Assembly: GCA_964436955.1 (NCBI GenBank)
Contig: CAYTFC010000008.1
Span: 1-55,594, forward strand
Source of the DNA: CAMFKD01 sp964436955
Lineage (GTDB): Bacteria > Chlamydiota > Chlamydiia > Chlamydiales > JAJFMA01
DNA: 55,594 nt
Direction of reading: 5' to 3'
In this document: positions 34,773-42,985 of the stretch, one piece after another
How positions within the stretch are numbered: the first letter of the stretch is position 1
Layout of the letters: every line of letters starts with the position of its first letter
Notes under the pieces: generated by a model
Database searches by the model: none
What the model was told of the DNA's origin: nothing
Seen by the model: the letters and a program-made list of their open reading frames with translations, nothing else
Translations under genes and position numbers: made by a program

Positions 34773-36151
34773 TATTTTTCTAGCTCCTCTAGATAAACCT
34801 CTTGCTGATGATACTGAACATGGGACGCGTCATCTTCTGCCGGACCAACCTTGATCTTGTGATCAAGCATGTATAAAAATAGGGCTAATAATAAGATGTA
34901 CACAATAGTGAACATAATTAAAGAACCTAAGATCTGGTTGGCGTGTACTGATCGAGATAGTCCTTCAGATATCCGGAGCAGATTGTAAACGATCCAAGGA
35001 TAGCGTCCCATTTCCGCCGCCATCCAACCAGCCTGATTGGCAACTTGTGGAAACATAACAGAGGCTACCAGAACACGCAGCAACCATACCTTGTTAAACA
35101 GGGTTCCACGCCACCAAAAAAAGATGGCCGCCGCAATGGCGAAAACCATGCAACCCCACATATACAACATCAAATGGTAGGATTGAAAAACCCAACCGAC
35201 CTTAGGCCAATCCTTTTCAGGTACAGCATCAAGCCCTTGCACTTTAGCATCCACATCACCCCAAGCCAAATAGCTTAGCATTTTAGGAATGGTAATACCG
35301 TAATCAACCCGGCGTTCGGCCGTATTGGGAATACCCAAAATATACATCGGGGCACCCGCTTCTGTAGTATAAACACCTTCCAAAGCGGCAAGCTTGGCTG
35401 GCTGATATTTCGCTACAATTTTGGCCCCTAGATCTCCCGTGACTAATTGTAAAGTCGTTCCGACCACTGCTACAGATAAACCAACTTTAAGGGATGTGCG
35501 CACAAAGTTCACATGCCGCTTTTTCAAGCTATAGTAGGCACATACGCTGATGACCAAAAACGCGCCTGCTAACCAACATCCAAATACCGTGTGGGCCAAT
35601 CTCACCATCGAGGAAGGGTTAAATACCATCGCCCAAAAATCCACGATTTCAGCACGAGCAGCAAGCCCCTCGCCTACAATATGATAACCTTCTGGCGTTT
35701 GCATCCATGAGTTCGCCACAACGATCCATATGGCGCTGAAATGAGCACCCAGCGCTACCATTAACGTGGCAAAGAAGTGCATTTTTGGGCCAACGCGGTC
35801 CCATCCAAATAGAAGAATCGCTAAAAAACCCGATTCTAGGAAGAATGCAAACACCCCTTCTGCCGCTAAGGCGCTGCCAAAAACGTCTCCAACAAAGCGT
35901 GAATAATGAGACCAATTGGTACCAAACTCAAACTCCATGACAATGCCAGTCCCCACTCCTAGGGCAAATGTCAGAGCGAAAACGCGTGTCCAAAATTTGG
36001 CATAGCGTTTGTACCTTACCTCTCCAGTTTTAAGAAATAAGCCTTCAATAATGACCATTATTAGCCCCAAGCCTATGCTTAAAGGCGGATAGATGTAATG
36101 GAACATGATTGTCACTGCGAACTGTACGCGTGCGAGCGTTTCGGTTTCCAT
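34772..36151 (-). CDS. cydA: cytochrome bd ubiquinol oxidase subunit I
   Basis: 459 residues from ATG 36151, which gives the standard METETLARVQFAVTIMFHYIYPPLSIGLG start; AAAAGG lies about 10 nt upstream. (The frame is open 45 nt further.) The heme b595 His is in FHYIYPP, and later haem-ligand and quinol-loop regions are present (VFGCWLAGAFLVISV; a short Q-loop). The EFGTNWSHYSRFVGDVFGSALAAEGVFAFFLESGFLAILLFG block is diagnostic. Terminal oxidase subunit carrying the three haems. Placing cydAB beside cdaA-ybbR matches the Chlamydia gene neighbourhood (CT011-CT014), as I recall it. Confidence 0.96.
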   Translation of the reverse strand: METETLARVQFAVTIMFHYIYPPLSIGLGLIMVIIEGLFLKTGEVRYKRYAKFWTRVFALTFALGVGTGIVMEFEFGTNWSHYSRFVGDVFGSALAAEGVFAFFLESGFLAILLFGWDRVGPKMHFFATLMVALGAHFSAIWIVVANSWMQTPEGYHIVGEGLAARAEIVDFWAMVFNPSSMVRLAHTVFGCWLAGAFLVISVCAYYSLKKRHVNFVRTSLKVGLSVAVVGTTLQLVTGDLGAKIVAKYQPAKLAALEGVYTTEAGAPMYILGIPNTAERRVDYGITIPKMLSYLAWGDVDAKVQGLDAVPEKDWPKVGWVFQSYHLMLYMWGCMVFAIAAAIFFWWRGTLFNKVWLLRVLVASVMFPQVANQAGWMAAEMGRYPWIVYNLLRISEGLSRSVHANQILGSLIMFTIVYILLLALFLYMLDHKIKVGPAEDDASHVQYHQQEVYLEELEK

Positions 36152-36186
36152 GAAACTGGCCTTTTGTCGATTGAAGAAGCGTTGTA

Positions 36187-36213
36187 TTACAAACAAATCG
36201 CGCTCGTTTGTAA
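36187..36213. promoter_or_regulatory. inverted repeat ahead of cydA
   Basis: TTACAAAC (36187-36194) and GTTTGTAA (36206-36213) form a perfect 8-bp inverted repeat with an 11-nt spacer, 36 nt upstream of the cydA ATG. On the minus strand it overlaps a possible TTTACA / TGTAAT promoter with 17-nt spacing. An operator for an oxygen- or redox-responsive regulator is possible but unproven. Confidence 0.35.
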
Positions 36214-36247
36214 AGAAGAATTTAGTAGATAGGAGGGATCGGATTGC

Positions 36248-36276
36248 TTGTCCTTAATATTCTGTCCCTGTACACT
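36248..36276 (+). promoter_or_regulatory. promoter of the folP-cdaA-ybbR operon
   Basis: TTGTCC (36248-36253) and TACACT (36271-36276) with 17-nt spacing; transcription would start near 36283, about 30 nt ahead of folP. Confidence 0.5.
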
Positions 36277-36313
36277 CTTACGGTAAGCATCATTCCACCG
36301 GAGAGACAATACA

Positions 36314-37126
36314 ATGATTAAAACCAAAATCATGGGTATCCTAAATGTTACTCCTGATTCCTGTTACGATGGTGGCAGGTATTTTTCAATCGACAATGCC
36401 GTCTCTCACGCGCTAAAACTCCACGAGGATGGAGCAGACATCCTCGATATTGGAGGCGAATCCACCCGCCCTGGTGCTGAACAAGTCAGCGAAGAAGAGG
36501 AACTGCGTCGTGTTATCCCAGTGATCCAGGCCATTCGCTCGCAACTGGCGGTTCCCCTATCAATCGATACTATGAAAGCGGGCGTAGCAGAACAAGCAGT
36601 CGCTGCTGGAGCATGCCTTATCAATGACGTCAACGGATTCAGGGATCCAGCTATGCGCCAGGTAGCCGCCAATTTAGGAGTGCAGGTCTGTATCATGCAC
36701 ATGCTTGGTACACCTAAAACGATGCAGGCAGATCCGCAATATCCTGATGGCGTGATGTCACATATTTACGATTTTTTTGATGAACAAATCGATCTTTTGC
36801 TCGATGCTGGCGTCGAAGAACAAAATATTATTCTCGATCCAGGTATCGGATTTGGAAAAACCGTTGCCCATAATATAGAAATTTTACAGAATCTGCCCGA
36901 ACTACGAGAAATGGGATTTCCTGTCCTGCTGGGAACTTCGCGTAAAGATTTTATGCGAAAAATCACGGGCAAGGATAGAAACGAACTATTACCCACCACG
37001 ATCGCAGTGAACTCACTGATGATGATGGATGACGTCGATATTCTGCGCGTCCATGATGTCGCTGAGCATCGCATGGCTAAACAGGTATTAGGTCACTTCA
37101 AATGCTCGAATTGTAGCTGCCATTAA
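36314..37126 (+). CDS. folP: dihydropteroate synthase
   Basis: 270 residues; joins 6-hydroxymethyl-dihydropterin diphosphate with p-aminobenzoate in folate synthesis and is the sulfonamide target. All signature blocks are present: GILNVTPDSCYDGGRYF, DILDIGGESTRPGAE, SIDTMKAGVAEQA, INDVNGF, IILDPGIGFGKT, LLGTSRKDFM and the closing RVHDVAEHRM. ATG 36314 follows GGAGA. Here folP heads an operon with cdaA and ybbR rather than sitting with other fol genes. Confidence 0.96.
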   Translation: MIKTKIMGILNVTPDSCYDGGRYFSIDNAVSHALKLHEDGADILDIGGESTRPGAEQVSEEEELRRVIPVIQAIRSQLAVPLSIDTMKAGVAEQAVAAGACLINDVNGFRDPAMRQVAANLGVQVCIMHMLGTPKTMQADPQYPDGVMSHIYDFFDEQIDLLLDAGVEEQNIILDPGIGFGKTVAHNIEILQNLPELREMGFPVLLGTSRKDFMRKITGKDRNELLPTTIAVNSLMMMDDVDILRVHDVAEHRMAKQVLGHFKCSNCSCH

Positions 37127-37153
37127 CCTTTAAAATGACTGCACCGGCACCCT

Positions 37154-37957
37154 ATGAAGGTTTTTCACTTACTAGTCCCGGGCCTTGAGATCGGCATCAT
37201 TGCCGTGATGCTCTACTACTTGCTATCATTTTTTTGGAATTCGCGCGCTATGGACCTTGTGCTGGGGCTAGGCGCCCTCTTGCTATTCATTGCAGCTGTT
37301 AATTGGCTCAAACTTCCCGTGCTACAACGCATGGTGCTTTACATGGGTAATGTTGCCATCATTGCACTGCTTGTCATCTTTCAGCCCGAACTGCGCTTAG
37401 CATTGGCTAAATTAAGTGTTAAAGGAAAGAATTTTAAAGAAATCACTGAATTCGATAGGTTCCTAGATAGTCTCGCTCAATCTGTGTATCGGATGGCGGA
37501 AAAGCACGTCGGAGCCATTGTCGTATTAGAAAATCAAGATAGCCTGGATGAGTATGCTAACAAAGCCGTGCTCCTGAATGCCGAATTTTCGTCTGAACTT
37601 CTAGAATCCATCTTCAGCACCAACACGCCCCTTCATGATGGTGCCGTACTTATTCGCGGTAACACGGTCTTATCCGCGGCCACAATCCTCCCGCTTGCTG
37701 ATGAAAATGCCCAGCTTTCAAGATCCATGGGCACACGTCACCGCGCTGGCTTGGGACTCAGTGAGCTCACTGATTCCCTCATTGTGGTAATCTCCGAAGA
37801 AACCGGGAAAGTATCGATAGCAAGAGAAGGCATTATTACTCGCGGTGTAAAAATGGACCGCTTTAAAGGCATTGTTCGAAGCATCTTCACTCCTCCCAAG
37901 CTTGCTCCCCAATCCAATCACAGCATCCTCGAGTGGCTCAAAAAATGGACAGTTTAA
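37154..37957 (+). CDS. cdaA: diadenylate cyclase (CdaA/DacA type)
   Basis: 267 residues. Three membrane helices at the N-terminus (about 5-90) lead into a DisA_N domain with the DGA motif in NTPLHDGAVLIRGNTV and the RHR motif in GTRHRAGLGLSE. It makes c-di-AMP from two ATP at the inner membrane; the chlamydial enzyme is known to produce a STING-activating signal in host cells. It lies 27 nt after folP. Its last 13 nt overlap ybbR, the usual regulatory partner. Confidence 0.94.
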   Translation: MKVFHLLVPGLEIGIIAVMLYYLLSFFWNSRAMDLVLGLGALLLFIAAVNWLKLPVLQRMVLYMGNVAIIALLVIFQPELRLALAKLSVKGKNFKEITEFDRFLDSLAQSVYRMAEKHVGAIVVLENQDSLDEYANKAVLLNAEFSSELLESIFSTNTPLHDGAVLIRGNTVLSAATILPLADENAQLSRSMGTRHRAGLGLSELTDSLIVVISEETGKVSIAREGIITRGVKMDRFKGIVRSIFTPPKLAPQSNHSILEWLKKWTV

Positions 37958-39186
37958 TCAAACGTATCTTTATTGATGATTGGAGACAAAAAGTAGTCGC
38001 CGTCCTCGGCGCCTTTGTTATTTGGCTATTTATCCATCAAAGCATTACTGAGACAAAAACGCTCCCTAATGTACCGATCCGATTGGTCAACATACCCTCT
38101 GACCGTACCCTGCAAGGACTCCTTCCCAACGGCTTGCTCAATCGTCGCGTGAACCTTACCGTTAGTGGAACAAAAGATGTCATTGATAACTTAGAATCTA
38201 GTGATCTCGAGGTCTTAATCGATGCATCGACGCTACCAGATGAATGGGTTCTTCAAGTTTCCAAAAAGAACCTTATAAGCTTAAATCCAGAAATCGACCT
38301 ACTCCATCACATCAGCACCGTTAGCAATAATGAACTCGTCATTAAAATGAGCCGACTGATTACCGAACGCATTCCTGTTTACATTGCTCCACCTTTGGGT
38401 ACGGCACCAGAAGGCTATCAGTTTTTAGATATCTACCCGCAGACTCTCTACCACACGATCACCGGTCCTGAAGAACTGCTTCATCAACTCGAAGAAAAGG
38501 GATTTCACCTCACATTTGACCTGGATGAAATATCCAAGTCCCAATTAGATCAGCTGAAGGGTTCCGAATTGTCATTCAGAAGCGATGAGGTCAACTTTCC
38601 AGTACCAGATCGATGGAAAACCCTCTTGGTACCCTTTGAAAGTGAACTGCCAGAAATTATCAATGATCCGCGAGCCAAAGAGCTACACATTACCTTCTTG
38701 CGCAAAGAGATCATTCCCATTGGCCAGGAGATCCCCATTCGCGTGTTCTATCCAATTGAATATAGCGGACAGATTAACCCTGGCGATGGTGCTCTAGCCA
38801 CTAATGAACTGGTGGTAGAGGAGAATGACCTAAAACTCTTTAGACAGCCTCTTTATCTAGGCGAAGTTAGCCGCCTGTTTATCGACATTGTTAAAAACAA
38901 CCTAGAACTCGTTGTTGTCGCCGCTCCACATGAGGAACGTGAGTTCTTGCAATGGAGTCTTGAATTCATCAACCAACGAGAATTAGAAGAGACGTTCGTC
39001 TCACTTCTTCTGTCCGACCGTAATGATGGATCGAATCAAAAGAAGCGAGAGGTACGTTTACGTCGGCGCTTTAGAGAGTACATGCAGAGTGTGGAAGTGT
39101 TTAGGGAAAAGGGCCAAAGACTCATGTTAGAAGCCCGACTTCAAGAGCACACGATCACCGTTAAAGACGTCTCGGGAACTTACTAA
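37945..39186 (+). CDS. YbbR-domain protein (CdaA regulator, CdaR-like)
   Basis: 413 residues from ATG 37945 (a GTG 12 nt earlier is in frame). The N-terminal part has one membrane helix (WRQKVVAVLGAFVIWLFIHQ) with the typical basic DWRQK lead. After it come successive YbbR-type beta domains (VPIRLVNIPSDRTL..., VYIAPPLGTAPEGYQFLDIYPQTLYHTITGPEELLHQL...). It is predicted to be anchored with the YbbR domains outside. The last ~80 residues are charged (KKREVRLRRRFREYMQSVE) and less typical. It overlaps cdaA by 13 nt; the pair is conserved across bacteria, with YbbR modulating cyclase activity. Confidence 0.88.
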   Translation: MDSLIKRIFIDDWRQKVVAVLGAFVIWLFIHQSITETKTLPNVPIRLVNIPSDRTLQGLLPNGLLNRRVNLTVSGTKDVIDNLESSDLEVLIDASTLPDEWVLQVSKKNLISLNPEIDLLHHISTVSNNELVIKMSRLITERIPVYIAPPLGTAPEGYQFLDIYPQTLYHTITGPEELLHQLEEKGFHLTFDLDEISKSQLDQLKGSELSFRSDEVNFPVPDRWKTLLVPFESELPEIINDPRAKELHITFLRKEIIPIGQEIPIRVFYPIEYSGQINPGDGALATNELVVEENDLKLFRQPLYLGEVSRLFIDIVKNNLELVVVAAPHEEREFLQWSLEFINQRELEETFVSLLLSDRNDGSNQKKREVRLRRRFREYMQSVEVFREKGQRLMLEARLQEHTITVKDVSGTY

Positions 39187-39188
39187 TC

Positions 39189-40337
39189 ATGTCACTTCCA
39201 CAAAAGGTTGCGATTCTTAAAAGCAGCATTGGCAAGCATGGAGGTGGGTTAGAGAAGTATGCGCGGAGACTCATAGAAGCCTTTGTGGCTGATCATCACC
39301 ACGTCACGGTACTCACTATATCCTCTGAGCCACTTCCCACAATGCCTAATTGCGAAATGATCAACCTTGCCAAACCATCTCAATTAGGCATCGCTAATGT
39401 GTGGCAGTTTAATCGCCTATGCCACCGTTGGTTACGTGAAAATCCGCAAGACGTTGTTTTTGGGATGGATCGCACCACATGCCACACCCATTACCGAGCT
39501 GGTAACGGCGTTCATGCTGCCTACTTGGAGCGTCGCAAAAAGACAGAGGGCTGGTTCAAAAGCATGTCGTTTGCGATAAATCCTCTCCATCAGCTGATAC
39601 TAAATTACGAACAACGCGCATTTGAAGATGAAGGGCTACATCGACTGTTTACCAATAGTCAGATGGTTAAGAACGAAGTCCTATCCCATTATACGCTAAA
39701 TCCCAACAAAATTGCCGTTATCCACAATGGTGTCGAATGGCATGAGTGGCAAGCTCCCTTTGATGCTTGGATTAATGAACGTCCCCAATTACTCCAACGG
39801 CATGGGTTAAATCCCGACAAATTCCAGCTCCTGTTTGTTGGGCATGGGTTTCGACGCAAAGGACTGCATCTTCTATTGGAAGGCTTAGCAGCGCTAAATA
39901 GACGCGATATTGAGCTCTCAGTGGTAGGTAAAGACAAGAATCTTTCCCATTTCCAAAATCTCGCCAATGAACTTGGCATTACCTCTCAGGTTCATTTTTG
40001 TGGTATTCAAAAGGAGGTTATCCCCTTTTATCAAATGGCCGACGCTCTCGCCATTCCGTCCACCTACGATCCCTTTGCTAATGTGACGCTTGAAGCACTG
40101 GCTATGGGCGTTCCCGTCATTTCTTCAAGAGATAATGGTGCGCACGAGATCCTTTCACCCTCTCTTGGTCAGATTATAGACGATACTGAAAACTGCGAAG
40201 CCTTTGCACACACTCTTTCAGCGGCATTGCAATGGCCAAAGACAATGGAACAAGCGAATACCATTCGACACGCTGCGCAAAAATTCGATTTCTCCAGTCA
40301 AATTCGTTCAATTGTGGATAACACTATTTATGCCTAA
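39189..40337 (+). CDS. GT4-family glycosyltransferase, WaaG-like
   Basis: 382 residues with two Rossmann-like halves (GT-B). The N-terminal half has KSSIGKHGGGLEKYARRLIEAF and FGMDRTTCHTHYRAGNGVHAAYLERR, the second resembling WaaG of LPS core synthesis. The C-terminal donor-binding half has NGVEWHEW, LLFVGHGFRRKGLHLLLEGL and YDPFANVTLEALAMGVPVISSRDNGAHEIL, with the glutamate expected to contact the nucleotide sugar. Probably adds a sugar to LOS/LPS or another glycolipid at the inner face of the membrane; the acceptor cannot be told. It starts 2 nt after ybbR and overlaps rsmE by 8 nt. Confidence 0.85.
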   Translation: MSLPQKVAILKSSIGKHGGGLEKYARRLIEAFVADHHHVTVLTISSEPLPTMPNCEMINLAKPSQLGIANVWQFNRLCHRWLRENPQDVVFGMDRTTCHTHYRAGNGVHAAYLERRKKTEGWFKSMSFAINPLHQLILNYEQRAFEDEGLHRLFTNSQMVKNEVLSHYTLNPNKIAVIHNGVEWHEWQAPFDAWINERPQLLQRHGLNPDKFQLLFVGHGFRRKGLHLLLEGLAALNRRDIELSVVGKDKNLSHFQNLANELGITSQVHFCGIQKEVIPFYQMADALAIPSTYDPFANVTLEALAMGVPVISSRDNGAHEILSPSLGQIIDDTENCEAFAHTLSAALQWPKTMEQANTIRHAAQKFDFSSQIRSIVDNTIYA

Positions 40338-41037
40338 CGACCGCTTTTATACACCTGAGCAGCTAGTAGAAAACGCTCCTGTCAATCTACCAGAAGACGA
40401 AAGCCGTCACCTAGCTCGCGTTATGCGAGTAGCAGAGGGTGAGGTAATCGAGGTGATCAATGGTCACGGACAACTCGCTAGAGCACGTGTTGATGCGGTT
40501 CAAAAGAAACATGTCACCCTTACTGTTGTGAAAGTTCATCATGCGCCTCCACCCACCCGTGAAGTGATTTTAGTGCAGGCAATGCCACGTCTTGCTCGAC
40601 TCGATACTATTGTGGAAAAAGGAACGGAATTAGGGATGACACAGCTGTGGCTATTCCCGGGACAGCGTAGTGAAAAAACAGAAATCTCAGAGCATCAGCA
40701 AATACGTATTCACGCACAGATGGTCGCTGCTATCAAGCAATGTGGAAGGCTTTTTTTACCTACGCTGATAGTAAAGCCAGAGCTAAATCGTTGGCAGGGC
40801 ATACCTCACAAGGCCTTTTTCGGAGACGTTGACCCTTCTGCCCCGCACTTTTATGCTGAACTCAACGGATTACATAACGAAAGCATCATATTCTTCGTCG
40901 GCCCTGAAGCAGGGTTTTCTACAAACGAAGAACGTCTCATGCGCAAAATGCATGCTAAAGGAGTTTGTCTGCATGCTAACATACTACGTACAGACACCGC
41001 CTCCCTTGCGGCCCTTACTATCATGTCGTTGCTGTAA
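40330..41037 (+). CDS. rsmE: 16S rRNA m3U1498 methyltransferase
   Basis: 235-residue SPOUT methyltransferase. The N-terminal PUA-like part has ESRHLARVMRVAEGEVIEVINGHGQ. The knotted C-terminal part has VEKGTELGMTQLWLFPGQRSE, the SAM-binding GPEAGFSTNEE and the closing RTDTASLAALTIMSLL. ATG 40330 is used (the frame opens 126 nt earlier inside the glycosyltransferase gene); it starts directly at NDRFYTPEQL, the family N-terminus. Last gene of the folP operon. A GCCACTTCG/CGAAGTGGC hairpin 21 nt after the stop may help end transcription. Confidence 0.93.
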   Translation: MPNDRFYTPEQLVENAPVNLPEDESRHLARVMRVAEGEVIEVINGHGQLARARVDAVQKKHVTLTVVKVHHAPPPTREVILVQAMPRLARLDTIVEKGTELGMTQLWLFPGQRSEKTEISEHQQIRIHAQMVAAIKQCGRLFLPTLIVKPELNRWQGIPHKAFFGDVDPSAPHFYAELNGLHNESIIFFVGPEAGFSTNEERLMRKMHAKGVCLHANILRTDTASLAALTIMSLL

Positions 41038-41058
41038 AATAAGAAAAACATTAGGGCT

Positions 41059-41077
41059 GCCACTTCGACGAAGTGGC
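41059..41077. repeat. palindromic repeat after rsmE
   Basis: GCCACTTCGACGAAGTGGC is a perfect 9-bp hairpin around one base, followed by GCTACATCTTTTATTATACGCTG. It belongs to the same family as the cores at 15868, 44850-44875 and 46155, and could act as a terminator for the operon. Confidence 0.7.
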
Positions 41078-41251
41078 GCTACATCTTTTATTATACGCTG
41101 TTTTTACCATCGTAGGTAGATGAAATGAGTGAGCCAGAGCTAGAGCGAGTTACAAACAATATTCACCGAGAAAATTGAAAAAAAACACTATTTCAAAAGT
41201 TTTACCTCTAGTTTGTCGCGCTAGAACAGGCCTATTCTTCCCAATTGAAAA

Positions 41252-41353
41252 GTCGCGCCACTCGGCCAAGTCTCGACTTGGCCTTCGATGCGCAACGTTT
41301 CACTAGGAAAGAACGACTGTGTTCAAGCGCGATGTAGGTGGCAAGTCGGGTTT
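41252..41353 (+). repeat. 102-bp inverted repeat, left copy
   Basis: Reverse complement of 55493-55594 with two mismatches in 102 bp. It contains the perfect palindrome GGCCAAGTCTCGACTTGGCC at 41264-41283. It starts 8 nt beyond the stop codon of the minus-strand gene 41362-41745. The match may extend left of 41252, but the window ends in the other copy. Confidence 0.95.
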
Positions 41354-41361
41354 AAACCCGG

Positions 41362-41745
41362 TTATTTCATTTCGATATTGATCAGCGTGCGCAAACTCTC
41401 AAGATCTTCATCCGTGATGTTATCTTTGTCCATTATCGATAATAGCTTCTCTCGGACTGCAACGCTTTTCAAAGCTGGAGACCCTCTAAAGTCCCACGCT
41501 AAGGCATATTTTATCTGAAGCATCATTACCGCGTCATCTATCTTCGGCAACCAAGAGAGCCACTCCACTTTGGTAGGATCCTTTTTAGCATGGAGGATGA
41601 GATCATTCGTGCTATTTTGAGCTTGATAAACTTTTTCAATTAAAGTCTTGTAGAGCGACTGTAATTCTTGATCACTTATTGCGGCTGTGGCGTATCCACT
41701 ACTAGACAACATAAGTATCGCATTAATAAAAAACATTCTAAACAT
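41362..41745 (-). CDS. small exported protein of unknown function
   Basis: 127 residues from ATG 41745. A signal peptide (MFRMFFINAILMLSSSGYATA) precedes a mostly helical mature part (ISDQELQSLYKTLIEKVYQAQ...). No family recognised and no Cys in the mature part. The copy of the 102-bp repeat begins 8 nt after its stop. The neighbouring 361 bp upstream are AT-rich and hold no gene I can support. Confidence 0.6.
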   Translation of the reverse strand: MFRMFFINAILMLSSSGYATAAISDQELQSLYKTLIEKVYQAQNSTNDLILHAKKDPTKVEWLSWLPKIDDAVMMLQIKYALAWDFRGSPALKSVAVREKLLSIMDKDNITDEDLESLRTLINIEMK

Positions 41746-42106
41746 AAACAACCAATTTTTAAATTGTAATAAAAACGTATTATATCACAGATTACTTAAT
41801 ATAATATCAATGCAATAGATGTTAACTAAAATATAGACACACTATATTATATCTTATTAAACAAAAATTAGGCAATGTTATCACAATGGAAATTAATAAT
41901 CTAAACATCCGGATACATCGCAATACAACAATAGAGGACGATATATTTAAGTCATCCAATAAAATGTATAATAATAATATAAAGACTATTAAACAGTATA
42001 TTTTTTTCGTATTATGAAGAAAGATATTTATATGACGTCTATCCTAAAATGGACAAAAAGATTATAAAAAAAGCTTGAAATTTTATCTTTTTGTCTAGAG
42101 AAATCC
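41746..42106. other. AT-rich gap
   Basis: 361 bp, about three quarters A/T by eye, between divergent genes. One 43-codon frame (ATG 41886 to TGA 42017) has no ribosome site. Otherwise I see nothing beyond unspecific A/T-rich promoter-like sequence. Confidence 0.5.
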
Positions 42107-42921
42107 ATGAGAAATAAAATTAATTATGTAAATTCCGAAAATAATTTAACTGAATTAGTTCACAAAGTTACGAAAAGATTAATTAATAAAAATTTTAAAA
42201 CAGATAAAAACAAAGAACAGAAATATGAATTTATTAATGAGGTAGTTTCAAATTCAGAAGAGTTCGCAAGAAATATAATTGATGCAAATGAAATTACTGA
42301 TGAGGAAACAATAAAAAAGGTCCGCGCAGTAATTAAAGAAACTACAGATGAATTAACACCTAAAGAAATTTCTAGTATTACACCTGAGCTGAGCAGCAAC
42401 AAGAAATTCATAGCAATATGGAATTTAGGATACAAAACAAAGTTAATCACATTGTCAGCGAAAAAATTGAAAATGATGATCTTCTTAACAAATTGACCGG
42501 CGCGGGGATCATGGCTCTAGCACCAAAATCGCTAGAATATTTGGGAGAATATTTACCAAGCTTTAATATTAGTGAACCCATGAGAGCCACAGCCTCCCTC
42601 GGCTTGCCCATGAGTGCCACAAGCGCCCTTAGCATGCCCATCAGACAATTCAATGCAACCACGCCTATATTGAGTGCATTAATATACTTGATTGCTCGGG
42701 CTTGTTTTACCAAGCTAGAGTCATCGATTAAGACTTGTCTTAATCAGTGCGGCATAAAACCTAACAAGTCGGTGATGCATCACATCTCCACCGGAGGCTC
42801 TCTCCTCTTAACGGGTCTTATTACCTTTGCATACCTGACTGACCAGACCTCTTTTGCCGGGCAAAGTGTAGCCTTTGCTGTAATTGCATCGTGGGCTGCA
42901 ACAAGAATGGTATTTCGATAG
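42107..42921 (+). pseudogene. probable frameshifted gene (two overlapping frames 42107-42496 and 42418-42921)
   Basis: The first frame gives 129 residues, Lys/Glu/Asn-rich and helical, ending in a stretch that reads poorly (KLKMMIFLTN). The second frame, offset by -1, opens at 42388, has an ATG at 42418 and gives 167 residues: an amphipathic start (MEFRIQNKVNHIVSEKIENDDLLNKL), a linker with repeated MxATxxLxLPM-like text, then two or three membrane helices (TPILSALIYLIARACF, GGSLLLTGLITFAYL, SVAFAVIASWAATRM). They overlap by 79 nt. A run of six A (42461-42466) in the overlap would join the frames if one more A were present. It may be a sequencing or real frameshift, transcript slippage, or two coupled genes. 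Function unknown; a membrane-inserted accessory protein by inference. Confidence 0.5.
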
Positions 42922-42946
42922 TCTTTCTGAAAAGAACAAAAACAGC

Positions 42947-42974
42947 ATGGGATGTTCGCTTTTGAACATCCCAT
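42947..42974 (-). terminator. hairpin terminator after pyk
   Basis: ATGGGATGTTC (42947-42957) and GAACATCCCAT (42964-42974) form an 11-bp perfect stem with a 6-nt loop. On the minus strand it is followed by GCTGTTTTTGTTC, as expected for pyk. It may also serve the convergent plus-strand gene, though that side lacks a T run. Confidence 0.85.
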
Positions 42975-42985
42975 CTTGTTAATGT

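Noticed and set aside
40204..40329. Upstream extension of rsmE inside the glycosyltransferase gene
   Set aside because: ATG 40330 gives the normal RsmE start and the extension is unlike the family.
41886..42017. 43-codon frame (MEINNLNIRIHRN...) ahead of 42107
   Set aside because: No ribosome site, in very AT-rich DNA where such frames occur by chance; a fragment of an N-terminus cannot be excluded.
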